Source: Anaeromyces robustus
Lineage: Eukaryota; Neocallimastigomycota; Neocallimastigomycetes; Neocallimastigales; Neocallimastigaceae
Assembly (NCBI GenBank): GCA_002104895.1
Contig: MCFG01000346.1
Span: forward strand, 1-47,500
DNA: 47,500 nucleotides
Direction: 5' to 3'
The translations under genes were made by a program, and so were the position numbers. The notes beneath the pieces were generated by a model that worked only from the letters and a program-made list of their open reading frames with translations, made no database searches and was not told the DNA's origin. Positions 1-10,852 of the stretch are shown here, one piece after another (the first letter of the stretch is position 1; the number at the start of each line of letters is the position of its first letter).

Positions 1-744
1 TTGTATATAATGGATATATATTAAAAAAAAAAAGAAAAAATGATAATAATAATAAATAATAATAATAAATAATAAACAATATATCAAAAAAACCAAGAAA
101 AAGAAAATTAAAAAAAAATAAAAGAAGATTAACATTAAAAGAAAATTAAACCCTTTTTTTTTTTATAATCTTTATTACATATTTATTAATTTATTTTATA
201 GATATTTGTGACAGATGTTAATGTTACATTAAACCAATTTTTTTTTAATTTTTAATTGTAAATCTTTCTTTATTATTTTATTTTATATTATATTTTATAT
301 TATATATATAAATAGATATATAAAAATTATGTTTAACAAAAAGAAAAAGAAAAAAAAAGTTTTTATTACATTTTTTTTTATTAAAATTTTAATTATTTTA
401 TTTTATTATATTATATTTTCCCTTTTTTTTTTTTTTTCTTGGACATTTTTTTATATATTATATATTATGCAGAAAAAAACATAAAAAAAAAAAAAAGGGA
501 AAGATAAAATTTTATTTAATAATAATAATAAAAAAAAAATAATTTCTGTATAATTTTTTATTTTTTTATTTATTTATTTATTCATTTATTTATTTATTTT
601 TTTTCTTTTTCATAGTATTAATAATTATTCTTTAATTTTTTATTTTTTAAATAATTTTATCTAATTCTAAATAATCAATAATTTAAAGCCTTTTTTTTTT
701 CCGTTTTTTTTCTTTTCATAATTAATGTAATTTTTTTTTATTTT

Positions 745-815
745 TATTTTATTTATTGTATATATATGACATTTATATATACAATAAATGTCATATATAT
801 ACAATAAATAAAATA
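745..815. repeat. Perfect 31-bp inverted repeat (hairpin)
   Basis: Bases 745-775 and 785-815 are exact reverse complements separated by a 9-nt loop. The arms contain TATATATGACATTTA and its complement, so this is not just an AT dinucleotide run. It could be a cruciform, a short foldback element or the hairpin of a small RNA. No coding context is visible. Confidence 0.8.
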
Positions 816-900
816 TAATCTTATAATATATATATATATTTCTTTTACTATTCAACTTATTATAAACTTAATATTAATAATAACTATTATATTAGTTATT

Positions 901-1219
901 ACATTTTAAAAATAATAATTATCATTAATTGTTGTTATTAATTGGTATTATATTTTTTTTAAATAATTAAAAAAAAAAAGATATATAAATAAAATATAAA
1001 TATTTAATAATTATGATATTAGTAATATAATAAAAAAAGGAAAGAAAAAAACATTTTAAAAATAATAATTATCATTAATTGTTGTTATTAATTGGTATTA
1101 TATTTTTTTTAAATAATTAAAAAAAAAAAGATATATAAATAAAATATAAATATTTAATAATTATGATATTAATAATTATGATATTAGTAATATAATAAAA
1201 AAAGGAAAGAAAAAAAATA
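901..1219. repeat. Two-copy tandem duplication, ~150-bp unit
   Basis: A unit beginning ACATTTTAAAAATAATAATT starts at 901 and again at 1051, exactly 150 bp later, with near-perfect identity through the AAAAAAAGGAAAGAAAAAA end. The second copy carries an extra ~18-bp internal duplication around an AATAATTATGATATT motif. The high identity implies a recent event, probably replication slippage or unequal exchange. Confidence 0.85.
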
Positions 1220-1689
1220 AAATCATTATTAGAGTTGATAAGGATTTTATTTTTTTTTCTAATATACACATAATTATAATATTTATTATATTTATTATAT
1301 TACTATTATTTTTTCATATTGTAATGATACTTAATAATTATTATTAAATTTAAATATATATATATTATTATAAACATTATCATCATTATTATTTATTATT
1401 ATTATTGATTATTTAGTATTAGATAAAATTATTTAAAAAAAATTCATAAATTTTTTTTAACTTATATGTGATGTGTCTTATTTGAATAAAATTTCGAAAA
1501 TTATTAAAATAAAAAAGAAATAAAAAAATAAAAAAATCATAAAAGATTATAAAATTAGGGATATTTAAAAAAATCTAGTTTACTTGATAAAAACTTTTTT
1601 TTTTATAGCACACAATTCGTACATCATCTTCATTGAATTTTCAAATTGTTCATTTTATAAGTTTTAGCTTTAATTTTAAATTGATTTAT

Positions 1690-2500
1690 CACTGTTCATA
1701 TCTCTGTCCCAATAAAAAATTCTATAATTTCTTTAAGAACACATTTACCAGAAACTGGAGGAATATTGAGTTCTTTTGAAATGCAATAAATAGAAACAAA
1801 TAAATTAGATTTCGAGAAGCCTAAAATCCAATAAAAACCTTTGTTAACAATTGTTTGTGTAGAACTAGTATTGTTTTTGTTAGATCCAAATAAAAGGTGC
1901 ATAATAGAAGACTTGTTCAATAACTTTTGTAGAGAATAAAGTTCTTTTAAGAGGAATAGGAATCAAATCATTTTTTAAAAAAAAACCTTAAATTGAAAAC
2001 AAAAGCCTTATTAACTTTATTTTTTCATTTTATTAATAACCAAATTTAAATCTAGAGTTTTGTGAAAAGGAATACCAAAGTAAGTATAATATAATCTGTT
2101 TTAGGAATTGCTATTCCTGATAAATAAAAGGTAGGATCTTTTCTAAGAATAAATTCCGATTTTTCATGTCTAACCGCTAATGTAGCACATTTATTAATTT
2201 CAAAAGTGATCTACTAGGGGCACAAAGAACAGTATCATCTACAAATAGTTCTCTACAATAATATTCAGTATCAATTTTCACACCGTTATTCAGGTAATCG
2301 TTGAAGATGTCGTTGATAAACAAATTAAAAAGTATAGGAGGAGATAAGGGACATCCTTATCGAACACCTTTAAGTATACTGAAGGAATCAGAAAATTGTC
2401 CATTAATTTTAATACAAGCTTTGGAAGACAGATAAAGGTTCTCCAAAAAATTGAAAATATTTTCCTTGTATATCAAGAACATAGATTTTCGACAAAATGT
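1690..2500 (-). mobile_element. Decayed LINE (non-LTR retrotransposon) reverse-transcriptase fragment
   Basis: Read on the minus strand from about 2500 down, fragments match a non-LTR reverse transcriptase in order. First comes SKACIKINGQFSDSFSILKG, then GCPLSPPILFNLFINDIFND (RT motifs 3-4 of the LINE type), then ELFVDDTVLCAP, the catalytic [FY]xDD box as FVDD. Next are LAVRHEKSEFILRKDPTFYL and FGIPFHKTLDL. Further down (1920-1696) lies TIVNKGFYWILGF...SKELNIPPVSGKC, the post-RT region seen in fungal LINEs. A stop splits the GVR*GCPLSP block, and several frame changes separate the blocks, so the copy is dead. Endonuclease, 5' end and 3' tail are not visible. LINE identity is firm from the motif order; the clade (Tad, L1-like or other) cannot be set by eye. 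Confidence 0.85.
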
Positions 2501-2814
2501 TATATATGGTTGATAAAAACAAAAACAAAAAAAAATTTTTTTTATTTTGATTTTTATTTTTTGTATATTTCTTTCTCTCTCTTTCTCTTTCTCTTTCTAT
2601 ATACTATATATATATATTTATATTATAATAATTATAATTATAATAAGATTATATTTTAATATTTAATCAAATTATAAAAAAAAATAATAAAAAATAAAAT
2701 ATTTATGTTATATCTAAAGAATTTTTAATTTTTATAATAATTTTATTTATTGAAATTTTTTATTTTTTGTACAATAAATAGATAAAAAATAATTTTTTTT
2801 ATTTTTTATACAAG

Positions 2815-2845
<31 letters not shown>

Positions 2846-4479
2846 CAAAGTTTTTTTTTCTTCTTTGAAATATGAGGTTGTATATCTATATATCTATATA
2901 TCTATATATTATTTCATATTTTCAAAGTAATAAAATATAAAAAAATAAAATAAATAAAATAAAAAAAAAAAAACTTTTTTTTTTCTTTTCTTTTCTTTTG
3001 TATTAAATACATATTTTTTTTTTAAAAAAATAAAAAATAAAAAAAAAGAAAAATTAGAAAACTTTATACTAATAAATATATAATAAATAATAAAATAAAT
3101 AAATAAAAAATAATTAAATGATAAATAATTAATTAAATAAATAATATAAATATATATATAAAAGTTCTATCATCCATAAATTATTATTATGATTTGATTA
3201 ATAATAATAATAATATTATTATTATTTAATTATTTATCATTTATTTAATTATTTATTTAATTATTATTTATTTATTTTATTATTTATTATTTATTATTAA
3301 TGATTAATGATTAAAAAAAAAATTATAATAAAATTATAAACTTATAAAATTATAAAAACATTAACATAAAAAAAAAAAAGTAAAGAAAAGTAAAGAAAAG
3401 AAATTATTATTATTAAAAAAAAATATTGAATGAATAACTAAATTTTGAAAATTTATAATTATTGAAATAAAAATTAACAAATTAACAATTATTAACAATT
3501 ATTAATAATTAACAATTAAAATAAGTAAGTAAATAATAATAAAAAAAAAAAAATATACATATATACATCATATATATATATATACATATGAAATATAAAC
3601 AATAAAAAAAATTATTTAAAAATTATAAATATATATAAAATAAAATATAATAAAAAGAAAAAGAAAAAATAAAAAAGGGTTTTAAGAAAAAAAGTATAAA
3701 TATATAAATATATATTATATATATATAGGTATATATGTATATTATGTAAATATGTCTTATTTATAAAAAAAAAAAAAATAAATATATTGTTATGTCTAAT
3801 ATATATATTTTTATTATTATAATTATTATTAGTTTTTTTTTTTTTTTTTTTTTTTTTACTTTAATAAATAATTTAATTTATCCTAACTTTTTTTTTTTTT
3901 TTTTTGATGATGTTATTATTATTAGAATTATTAGTATTAGTATTAGTATTTTTTTTTTTATATATATATTTACTATTTTTTTTTTTTTTTATTTTTATTA
4001 TTACTGTTGTTGATGTTGTTGTTTTTTTACTTCTGTTTTCTTTCTTTCTTTTTTTTTTTTTTTTAAAAAAATTATTTATTTATTTACTTTTTTTTATAAT
4101 ATTTTTTTATATATATAAAGAGCGAAAAAAAAAATATAAAATAATAATTTTATTATCAAAAAAAAATATTATTTTATATGGGTAAAAAAAAAAATAAAAA
4201 AATAAAAAAAAAAATATGTATAAAAAATAAAAATTAAAATAAAAATAAAAATAAAATAAAAATAATAATAAAATAATAATAAAATAACAATGTTTTATAT
4301 TATATTATATTATGTTATATTATATATACCATTTATATATAATATTTATTATTATTAGTTTTTATTTATTTATTTATTTTTTTTTTTAATTTTTTTATTT
4401 TTTAATTTTTTTTTTATTTTTCTTTTTTCTTTTTTACTATTTTTTTTTTTTTTTTTACTTTTTTTTTTTTTTTTTTTTT
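2501..4479. other. Non-coding A/T-rich spacer between LINE fragment and GET1
   Basis: The spacer is dominated by long poly-T and poly-A runs, TATATA tracts and mixed AAATA repeats, plus the imperfect inverted repeat at 3081-3295. The Phe/Ile-only open frames around 3792-4185 are poly-T artefacts. GET1 ends at the right border, so its 3' untranslated region on the minus strand probably lies in the last few hundred bases. Confidence 0.65.
3081..3295. repeat. Imperfect inverted repeat, ~50-65-bp arms
   Basis: The sequence around 3081-3130 (AAATAATAAAATAAATAAAT ... AATGATAAATAATT) is matched in reverse complement by 3228-3295 (AATTATTTATCATTT ... ATTTATTTTATTATTTATT), allowing for small insertions. 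The loop is ~100 bp. Low complexity means some of the match is compositional. Confidence 0.5.
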
Positions 4480-5164
4480 TTATTTCTTTTTTATAGCAGT
4501 TAATATTCTTTTCGATATATTACTACATATTAACATCCAAACAATGATATGAACAGCACCTATTAATAGATAATATTATATATAATATAATATAAAAATA
4601 AAATAATATAATATAATAAATTTATATTTATAAAATAAAGATTTATAAATTTATAAAAAAATATATATATATTAAATAATATTATATATTAAGAAAAGAA
4701 ATATATATATATATAAATATAATATTAATAAAATATATTATAAAAAAAATAAATTTATTATTAAAATATTATTATTACTAATTATTATTTTATATTTATT
4801 ATTATTATTTTATAATTTATTATTATTATTATTTTATTTATTTATTTATTTATTTATATATTAATTTTTTTTTTCATGTTCTTACCATTTTTAGTCATAA
4901 AATATGAAAATACACCTAACCATTCGTTATTTGCATAGAATAATGGTTGCTTTCTAAATATTAAAATTAATCCCATTCTAACAACAACCAAAAGTACTTT
5001 TAATACTAAATTAATCATTAAAGTAGTTGAACTTTGAACACTACTTCCTTTTGATGCTTTATTATTATTATATTATATATAAATTAAAATAAAATAATGT
5101 AAAAAAAAAAAAAAAAACATAAATGGAAAGATAATTTATTAATATTCATATTAGAATCATTTCA

Positions 5165-5220
<56 letters not shown>

Positions 5221-5801
5221 TGTAATTTGAATGTATTTCATTTTATTTACATGCTTCTTCGTATTTTGCTGTAGCTGCAGTAAGTCTTCTATTTACTTTA
5301 ACCCATTTAGCAAATTCATCCTATATTACCATTATAATATATATATATATATACATTTCAAATTAATTATTTTGATTACAATAAAGTTTAATTTTTGTAA
5401 TAATAATTAATATTATTAAAGATATGTTATGTTATATATAAAATATTTACTTGACAACTAATATCATTTAATTTTTTTTTTAAATGGATAACTTCTTTTT
5501 TATGTTCTGCAATTTTATTAAAGAGTTCACTTTCAAAAATTTTACAATAGAAAAGAGATAACTAATATTTATATAAAAAAAATAATTATTATAATATTTT
5601 TTTTTAAGATAAAAAGATAAATTATATTAAATTGAATTTTTTTTTTTTTTATTTATTTGGGGATTGGAAGTAAAATTTAATTTAATCACGATTATATATG
5701 TATAATAATTATAAACTTACAATAGAAGCTACTTTTGAGTATCCAAAAAATGAAACACTTTCTAATATAAATACAATGATGAAAATTACTATTGGATTCA
5801 T
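4480..5801 (-). CDS. GET1: GET1/WRB, tail-anchored protein insertion receptor subunit
   Basis: Five exons on the minus strand (5721-5801, 5451-5561, 5251-5320, 4886-5056, 4480-4559) splice to 170 codons plus TAA, phases agreeing at every junction. The protein begins MNPIVIFIIVFILESVSFF, a first membrane helix in the ER membrane. A cytosolic coiled coil follows (FNKIAEHKKEVIHLKKKLND) and then DEFAKWVKVNRRL, which matches the conserved DEFAKW(A)KLxR block of Get1/WRB. Two more hydrophobic stretches follow (MINLVLKVLLVVVRMGLILI and AVHIIVWMLICSN), giving the family's three-helix layout. With Get2/CAML, Get1 receives tail-anchored proteins from Get3 and inserts them into the ER membrane; the coiled coil is the Get3-binding part. 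The length is slightly below yeast Get1 (235 aa). Intron 3 (5057-5250, between exons 3 and 4) carries an (AAT)n tract at 5168-5219. The start is the only ATG that opens with a membrane helix. High confidence from DEFAKW plus topology. Confidence 0.88.
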
Positions 5802-7243
5802 TGTTCTATTATTTTTCCTTTATTCTGTTTTAGATGTAAAACTAGATAAATAAATAATAAATATAGTAAATATAAGATAAAATTATAAAATTATAAATTA
5901 ATAAATTTACATTATTAAATTAATGTTATTAAATAAAAAGAAAAGTAATGAAATTGAATTATGAAATAAAATTAAATTTAATCTAATGTCAAAATTACAT
6001 TATTAATTGAAAAGATTCTCTCTCTTATATGTTTTATTTTTTTTAATTTTTATAAAATAAATTATTTTATTATTTTTTTCTTTTAAAAGATAGTTATTAA
6101 ATTTTTATAGATTTATTTATATTCTATATGAATTGCTTTTTTTTTTTTATTAATATTATTTTTTATTTTTATTTTTTTTTATAATTATTCAAATATAATT
6201 TTTTATAATAAAATTAATTTTTGATGATTTTAAAATTGAAAAAAAAACCCAGTATTTACAATATATTTATTTTAATATACAAAAATTATTGTAATTAATA
6301 TTAAAAATATCTATAAAAATATTTATGATATTATTTTCTTTTTATTTTTTTTTATATAAACTTTGTTATTTTATTATTTTTATAAATTATATTTGTTTTT
6401 AAATTTTATTCATATATGAATAAATTTAATAATTAAATTATATATTTTTTTCCCCAAATATATATATATATACTTTTTCTTTTCTTTTCTTGTTTTATTA
6501 TAAAAAAAGAAAGAAAGAAAAAAAAGAAAAAAAAAAGATTTTATATTATTTAATTATTAAATTTTTATTATTATTATTATTATTATTTTTTTGCTGAAAT
6601 AAAAATGTTATATTTGGATAGATTCCGATGTTGTGTGGTGTGTGAAAAAAAAAAATAAAAAGAAGTAAAAAGAAAAAAAAAATTTTTTTACTTATATTAT
6701 TGGGTTATTTAAATATTTACCATACTTATTTTAGTACTAATAAAAAAAATTTTTTTTTTTTTTAATAATTTTACTTTTCCTTTATATTATATAATTTTTT
6801 TTATATTATATTATTTCTTTTTTTGGGTGTTAAAGAAAAAAAGAAAAAAAAAAAAAAAAACAAAAAAGTTTGATTTATTTTATTATATTTAAATAAAATC
6901 AATTTCATTTCAAATAATTTTTATTCTAATATAAATAATATATTAATTGAATACTACATTTAATTATATTAATTCAATTGGAAATTGATTAATAATATAT
7001 TAATTTAAATTAATAGATTTATTAGAATAAGTATAATCCATTTCAATTATTGGCTATTTTTTTTTATTAAGTCCTATTAATAATAGAAATAAATATATAA
7101 ATAAATAATAAATAAATAAATAATAAACAAATAAATAATAAAAATAAATAAATAACCAAATAAATAATCAATAAAGAAATAAACATGTGAATAATAAATA
7201 GATAAATCAATAATAAACAAATAAATAATAAACAAATAAATAA

Positions 7244-7275
<32 letters not shown>

Positions 7276-7766
7276 AAACAAATAAATAAATATTAAACAA
7301 AGAATAATAGATAAATAAATAAATAAAAATAATAAATAAATAAATAAATAATAAACAAATAATAAATAAATAAATAAATAAATAATTAATTAATTAAATT
7401 AATAATAAATAAATAAATTAAAAATAATTAAATAATTAATAGTTCTTTTTTTTTTTATGTCTAAAAAATTAATAAATTTTTAATAATTTAGAAAGTATAA
7501 AAAAAAAAAAAATATGGAAAAAAAATGATGATTTATCTTATAATATATATTTTTAATTTTTTATAATGTGACAGTGACTTACCAAATTTTATTTTAATAT
7601 TTAATGAATATTAAATTTTAATAATATTTAAATAAATTATTATATTGGATAGATGATAAATAATAATAAAAATATTTAAGTAATATTATTTAATATAGAC
7701 TATTTTTATTTTAGTAAAATAATATTAATTAAGAATTATATTGATGGTATACTTTCTTTTTCAATC
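5802..7766. other. Divergent intergenic spacer between GET1 and the polymerase-like gene
   Basis: This is non-coding A/T-rich sequence upstream of both genes, so it should hold both promoters, but no defined element can be read. A long degenerate array of AAATA/AATAAT/AAACA units spans about 7080-7440; its hydrophobic minus-strand frame (7067-7300) is an artefact of the repeat. Confidence 0.6.
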
Positions 7767-10064
7767 ATGTATTTAAAATTTGATTTATATACAGATGAAG
7801 AATATGAAAAATATGGTGTACTTATTAAATATAAAAGAAATTTAACAGATAATTCAACATCCTATACACTTGAACCTCAAGTTCCATGTAAACAATGTAA
7901 ATCAGTAGTTGATTGCCCAGGACATCTCGGAAGAATACCACTTCATCATAGAATTGTTCATCCTATATTCATAAATATATTATGTAAAGAAATAAGTCGT
8001 ATTTGTCCTGAATGTAAAAAATATAATTATAATAATAATAATAATGATAATAATAATAATAATAATTCACTAACTAATAAAAATTGCTGTTGTGATAAAC
8101 CTATACCACCTGCCTTTTTTTCATTACATAAAACAAAATTATATGGAAAAGAGAAAATTGATGAGGAAATAGAAATTCTTAATAAAGTAGAGGAAAATAA
8201 TGAAGAAGAAAAGGAAAATATTAATGATGAGTTACTAGATAGTTCTAAAAATAAGTTAAAAAAAGAAGAAAAAGAAAAAAAAAGAAGAAAAGAAAAAACC
8301 ATTTCAGAATATGTTTTTATTTTTGGGGATCAAATAATTTCTATTGACGAAATGTATGAAGTAATAAGCTCTGGAGATTTTTCAGAATGTCCTTGTCGTC
8401 AAAAACAATTACTTAATGTTTTTATAAAAAATATTCCTGTTTTACCAGTATGTTTAAGACCATCTGTCTTAAATCCTGATAATGTAACTATTCATAGTAG
8501 TGTTACAACATTGTATGGTCGAATATTGGATTTGAACAGACAATATCAAAATGAAAATCCTTCTTTAAATAAAATTACTTATATTTTACGTATATTTAAC
8601 ATGTTCAGAAGAATTTTAGGTATTCGTAGTTCAACTGATGAAGAAAATGATAATAAAGCTTATATTAAACAAATGTTATCTGGAAAAAATGGTATATTTA
8701 GAAATATGTGCTTGGCTAAACGTCAAAATTTTTGTCTTCGAAGTGTTATTATACCAAATATTGATATACCTTTAGATGTAACATTACTCCCTAAAAAATT
8801 TACTGATGAAATAGTACCTTATGGGTATGAACCAGGAGATTATGTTATTATCAATAGACAACCTACACTTCAAACGACATCTATATTAGCATTCCGTTCC
8901 TATCCTGCTGATTGTCAAGCTATTCAAGTTAATCCACTTGTTGTTAGTGTTTTTCAAGCTGATTTCGATGGAGATGAAATGAATATTTTTTGGCTTTCTA
9001 GTGAAGAAGCAAAAAAGGATATGGCTACTAAATTGAATCTTGCTAATAATATTCGTTCATATAAAAATGGTGAAATTTTGATTACCTTTATGCAAGATAC
9101 TTTAACCGGACTTTATAATATGACTAGAGATAAAGAAATTGTTGATAAACCCTTTATAAAAACCATATGTCAAAAATTAAGTATTGGGAAAAAAAAATGG
9201 AGAAATTTTTGTAAATATTACAAATCTTGTATGAATAGTTGGAAAATTCCATATGCTCATTTTCTATCTGTATTACTTCCTAAAACACTCACCTTATATG
9301 ATGAAGATAATACTTTATTAATAGATAAAGGAATATTAGTAGGCGTTATCACTGGTTTCAATCAAATGCTTCTTCTTAGAGCCATTATAAACTATGGTGA
9401 TGAATTTTATTTAGAATTTTTATGGAATGTACAACGTATAATTCAAGAATATAATATTACTCATATCATTACTATCTCTATAGGTGATTGTGTACCGAGT
9501 AAAGAATTAGAAGAAATATTTCTACCTATATTAGAAAGTATTCCAAAAGAATTGTTTTATGTAAATATACCAAATATTGATAAATTTATAAAAAGTCAAG
9601 CTAAAAATAAACATTTTGAACTTTTATGTCGATATATGTTTATTAAATATTATCCACTTATGAAATTAGTAGATTCTATTGATAATAATTTAACAAATAT
9701 AATTAATAGTGGATCAAAAGGACATAATGATAATGTTGTTCAAATGTTAATGTCTGTTGGAGTTCAAGCCATATTACCAACTATCCCTATTAGAAATTCA
9801 TATATTGATGGATTAACAGCAAAGGAATTATTTATTCATTCAAAATCTGGTCGTGCTGGTATTATATCTACTTCACTTAATACATCCTCTTCTGGATATT
9901 TGCAAAGAGAACTTGTTAAAAGTATGGAAGATTTAGTAACAGATGAAAAAGGAGTAGTTTATGATGCTAATAATGAACCAGTATCTTTTTATCCATTTAA
10001 TCTAAACACAGGTGAAATTGATGATATGTTTTTAGATTATGCATTTTCTTTGGCTAGTGTGTAA
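7767..10064 (+). CDS. Virus-like RNA polymerase largest subunit, A'-type N-terminal part (endogenous viral-type gene)
   Basis: One continuous 765-codon frame encodes most of the N-terminal two-thirds of a multisubunit RNA polymerase largest subunit (Rpb1/A'). In order: a zinc-binding clamp core with C41-x2-C44 and C50-PGH (residues 41-53), then C80-x2-C83; LPVCLRPSV (226-234), as in the VRPSV block of the family; LSGKNGIFRNMCLAKRQNF with RSVI; GDYVIINRQPTLQ (357-369); and ADFDGDEMN (398-406), the catalytic magnesium loop. Then come the funnel-type QDTLTGLYNMT block, SGSKGHNDNVVQM, and bridge-helix residues near SGYLQRELVKSMEDL. The frame ends just after the bridge helix, roughly where archaeal A' ends and A'' begins. 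It lacks introns, unlike every other gene here, and is very diverged from cellular Pol I/II/III. An origin from a nucleocytoplasmic large DNA virus or similar element is therefore likely. Asn (87-100) and Lys/Glu (140-178) runs look host-like, suggesting long residence. The frame looks whole; no A'' part or other viral gene is seen nearby. A linear-plasmid or diverged host origin remains possible. Confidence 0.8.
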   Translation: MYLKFDLYTDEEYEKYGVLIKYKRNLTDNSTSYTLEPQVPCKQCKSVVDCPGHLGRIPLHHRIVHPIFINILCKEISRICPECKKYNYNNNNNDNNNNNNSLTNKNCCCDKPIPPAFFSLHKTKLYGKEKIDEEIEILNKVEENNEEEKENINDELLDSSKNKLKKEEKEKKRRKEKTISEYVFIFGDQIISIDEMYEVISSGDFSECPCRQKQLLNVFIKNIPVLPVCLRPSVLNPDNVTIHSSVTTLYGRILDLNRQYQNENPSLNKITYILRIFNMFRRILGIRSSTDEENDNKAYIKQMLSGKNGIFRNMCLAKRQNFCLRSVIIPNIDIPLDVTLLPKKFTDEIVPYGYEPGDYVIINRQPTLQTTSILAFRSYPADCQAIQVNPLVVSVFQADFDGDEMNIFWLSSEEAKKDMATKLNLANNIRSYKNGEILITFMQDTLTGLYNMTRDKEIVDKPFIKTICQKLSIGKKKWRNFCKYYKSCMNSWKIPYAHFLSVLLPKTLTLYDEDNTLLIDKGILVGVITGFNQMLLLRAIINYGDEFYLEFLWNVQRIIQEYNITHIITISIGDCVPSKELEEIFLPILESIPKELFYVNIPNIDKFIKSQAKNKHFELLCRYMFIKYYPLMKLVDSIDNNLTNIINSGSKGHNDNVVQMLMSVGVQAILPTIPIRNSYIDGLTAKELFIHSKSGRAGIISTSLNTSSSGYLQRELVKSMEDLVTDEKGVVYDANNEPVSFYPFNLNTGEIDDMFLDYAFSLASV

Positions 10065-10367
10065 AAAACAAAAAAACAAAAAAACAAAATATATATATAT
10101 ATATATATTGTATACCGCATATCGCATATCGCATATTTTATATCGCATATTTTATATTGTACTTTTCATATTTTATATTTCATGTTTTATAGAAAAAAAA
10201 AAAAATGACGAAACAAACATTAATACTACAAACAAAAACAAAATTATTATTCAATATTTTGATTAAATAATAAGGAAAAAAAAAAAAAAAAAGAAAAGAG
10301 AAAGAAAAAGATTTTATAGATAGATAGATATATTTAAAAGTTATTTAATTGAAATATTGAGAATTTT

Positions 10368-10398
<31 letters not shown>

Positions 10399-10812
10399 TT
10401 AATTTATTTATTTATTTATTAATTTATTTATTTATTTATTATTCATATTTAATTTAATTAATTAATTAATTATTTATTTTTAGACTTTTAAATTATTTTT
10501 TAGAAAATATTAAAAAATAAATAAATAAATAAAAAAAGGAAAAAAAAACTATTAAATGATATTGGTATTTAAAAATTTGATCTTTTTTTTTTTTTTTTTT
10601 ATTTATTTATTGTATTGCTTTTTATTGTATTATTTTTATATTTTTATTTACTTATTATTATTTATTATTTATTTCTTTTATTTTTATGTTTATTTAACAT
10701 TAACATTTTTATTTTTATTATTAATTTTTTTTTATTTATTTATTTAATATTCAATATTTTTTTTGATTTTATATTAATTTTTATTTATATTATTATTTTT
10801 ATTATTATTCTT

Positions 10813-10844
<32 letters not shown>
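10065..10844. other. Short spacer between polymerase-like gene and MVP1 3' end
   Basis: The two genes converge here. The spacer holds short TATCGCATAT-like repeats at 10113-10150, a (TTTA)n tract at about 10370-10441 and a ~32-base poly-T at 10815-10846 that abuts the MVP1 stop. No A''-like or other coding sequence is found. Confidence 0.65.

Positions 10845-10852
<8 letters not shown>

Larger units (their letters stand above)
1..1689. other. Non-coding A/T-rich spacer at left edge
   Basis: No frame here resembles a protein. The stretch is poly-A/poly-T, AATAAT and TTTA tracts, and holds the hairpin at 745-815 and the tandem duplication at 901-1219, described separately. The few short open frames are runs of Ile, Tyr, Lys and Phe that any A/T-rich sequence produces. 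Confidence 0.7.

Noticed and set aside
2396-2659. Plus-strand frame over the LINE
   Set aside because: Antisense shadow of the reverse-transcriptase fragment, which has recognisable motifs on the minus strand.
3792-4185. Two overlapping Phe/Ile/Leu-rich plus-strand frames
   Set aside because: They consist of poly-T and TTA/ATT runs with no conserved residues.
6605-6660. Short Cys-containing frame MLYLDRFRCCVVCEKKK
   Set aside because: Suggested a zinc motif, but it runs at once into poly-Lys and has no context.
7067-7300. Minus-strand hydrophobic frame (MFNIYLFVYYLF...)
   Set aside because: It is a read-through of an AAATA-type repeat array; no codon pattern or domain.
7570-7590. Good minus-strand splice-donor look-alike (GTAAGTCACTG)
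   Set aside because: No coding sequence precedes it on the minus strand and it lies outside GET1.
10065-10844. An A''-type polymerase part directly after the A'-type gene
   Set aside because: All frames in this spacer are repeat-derived and show none of the family's blocks.
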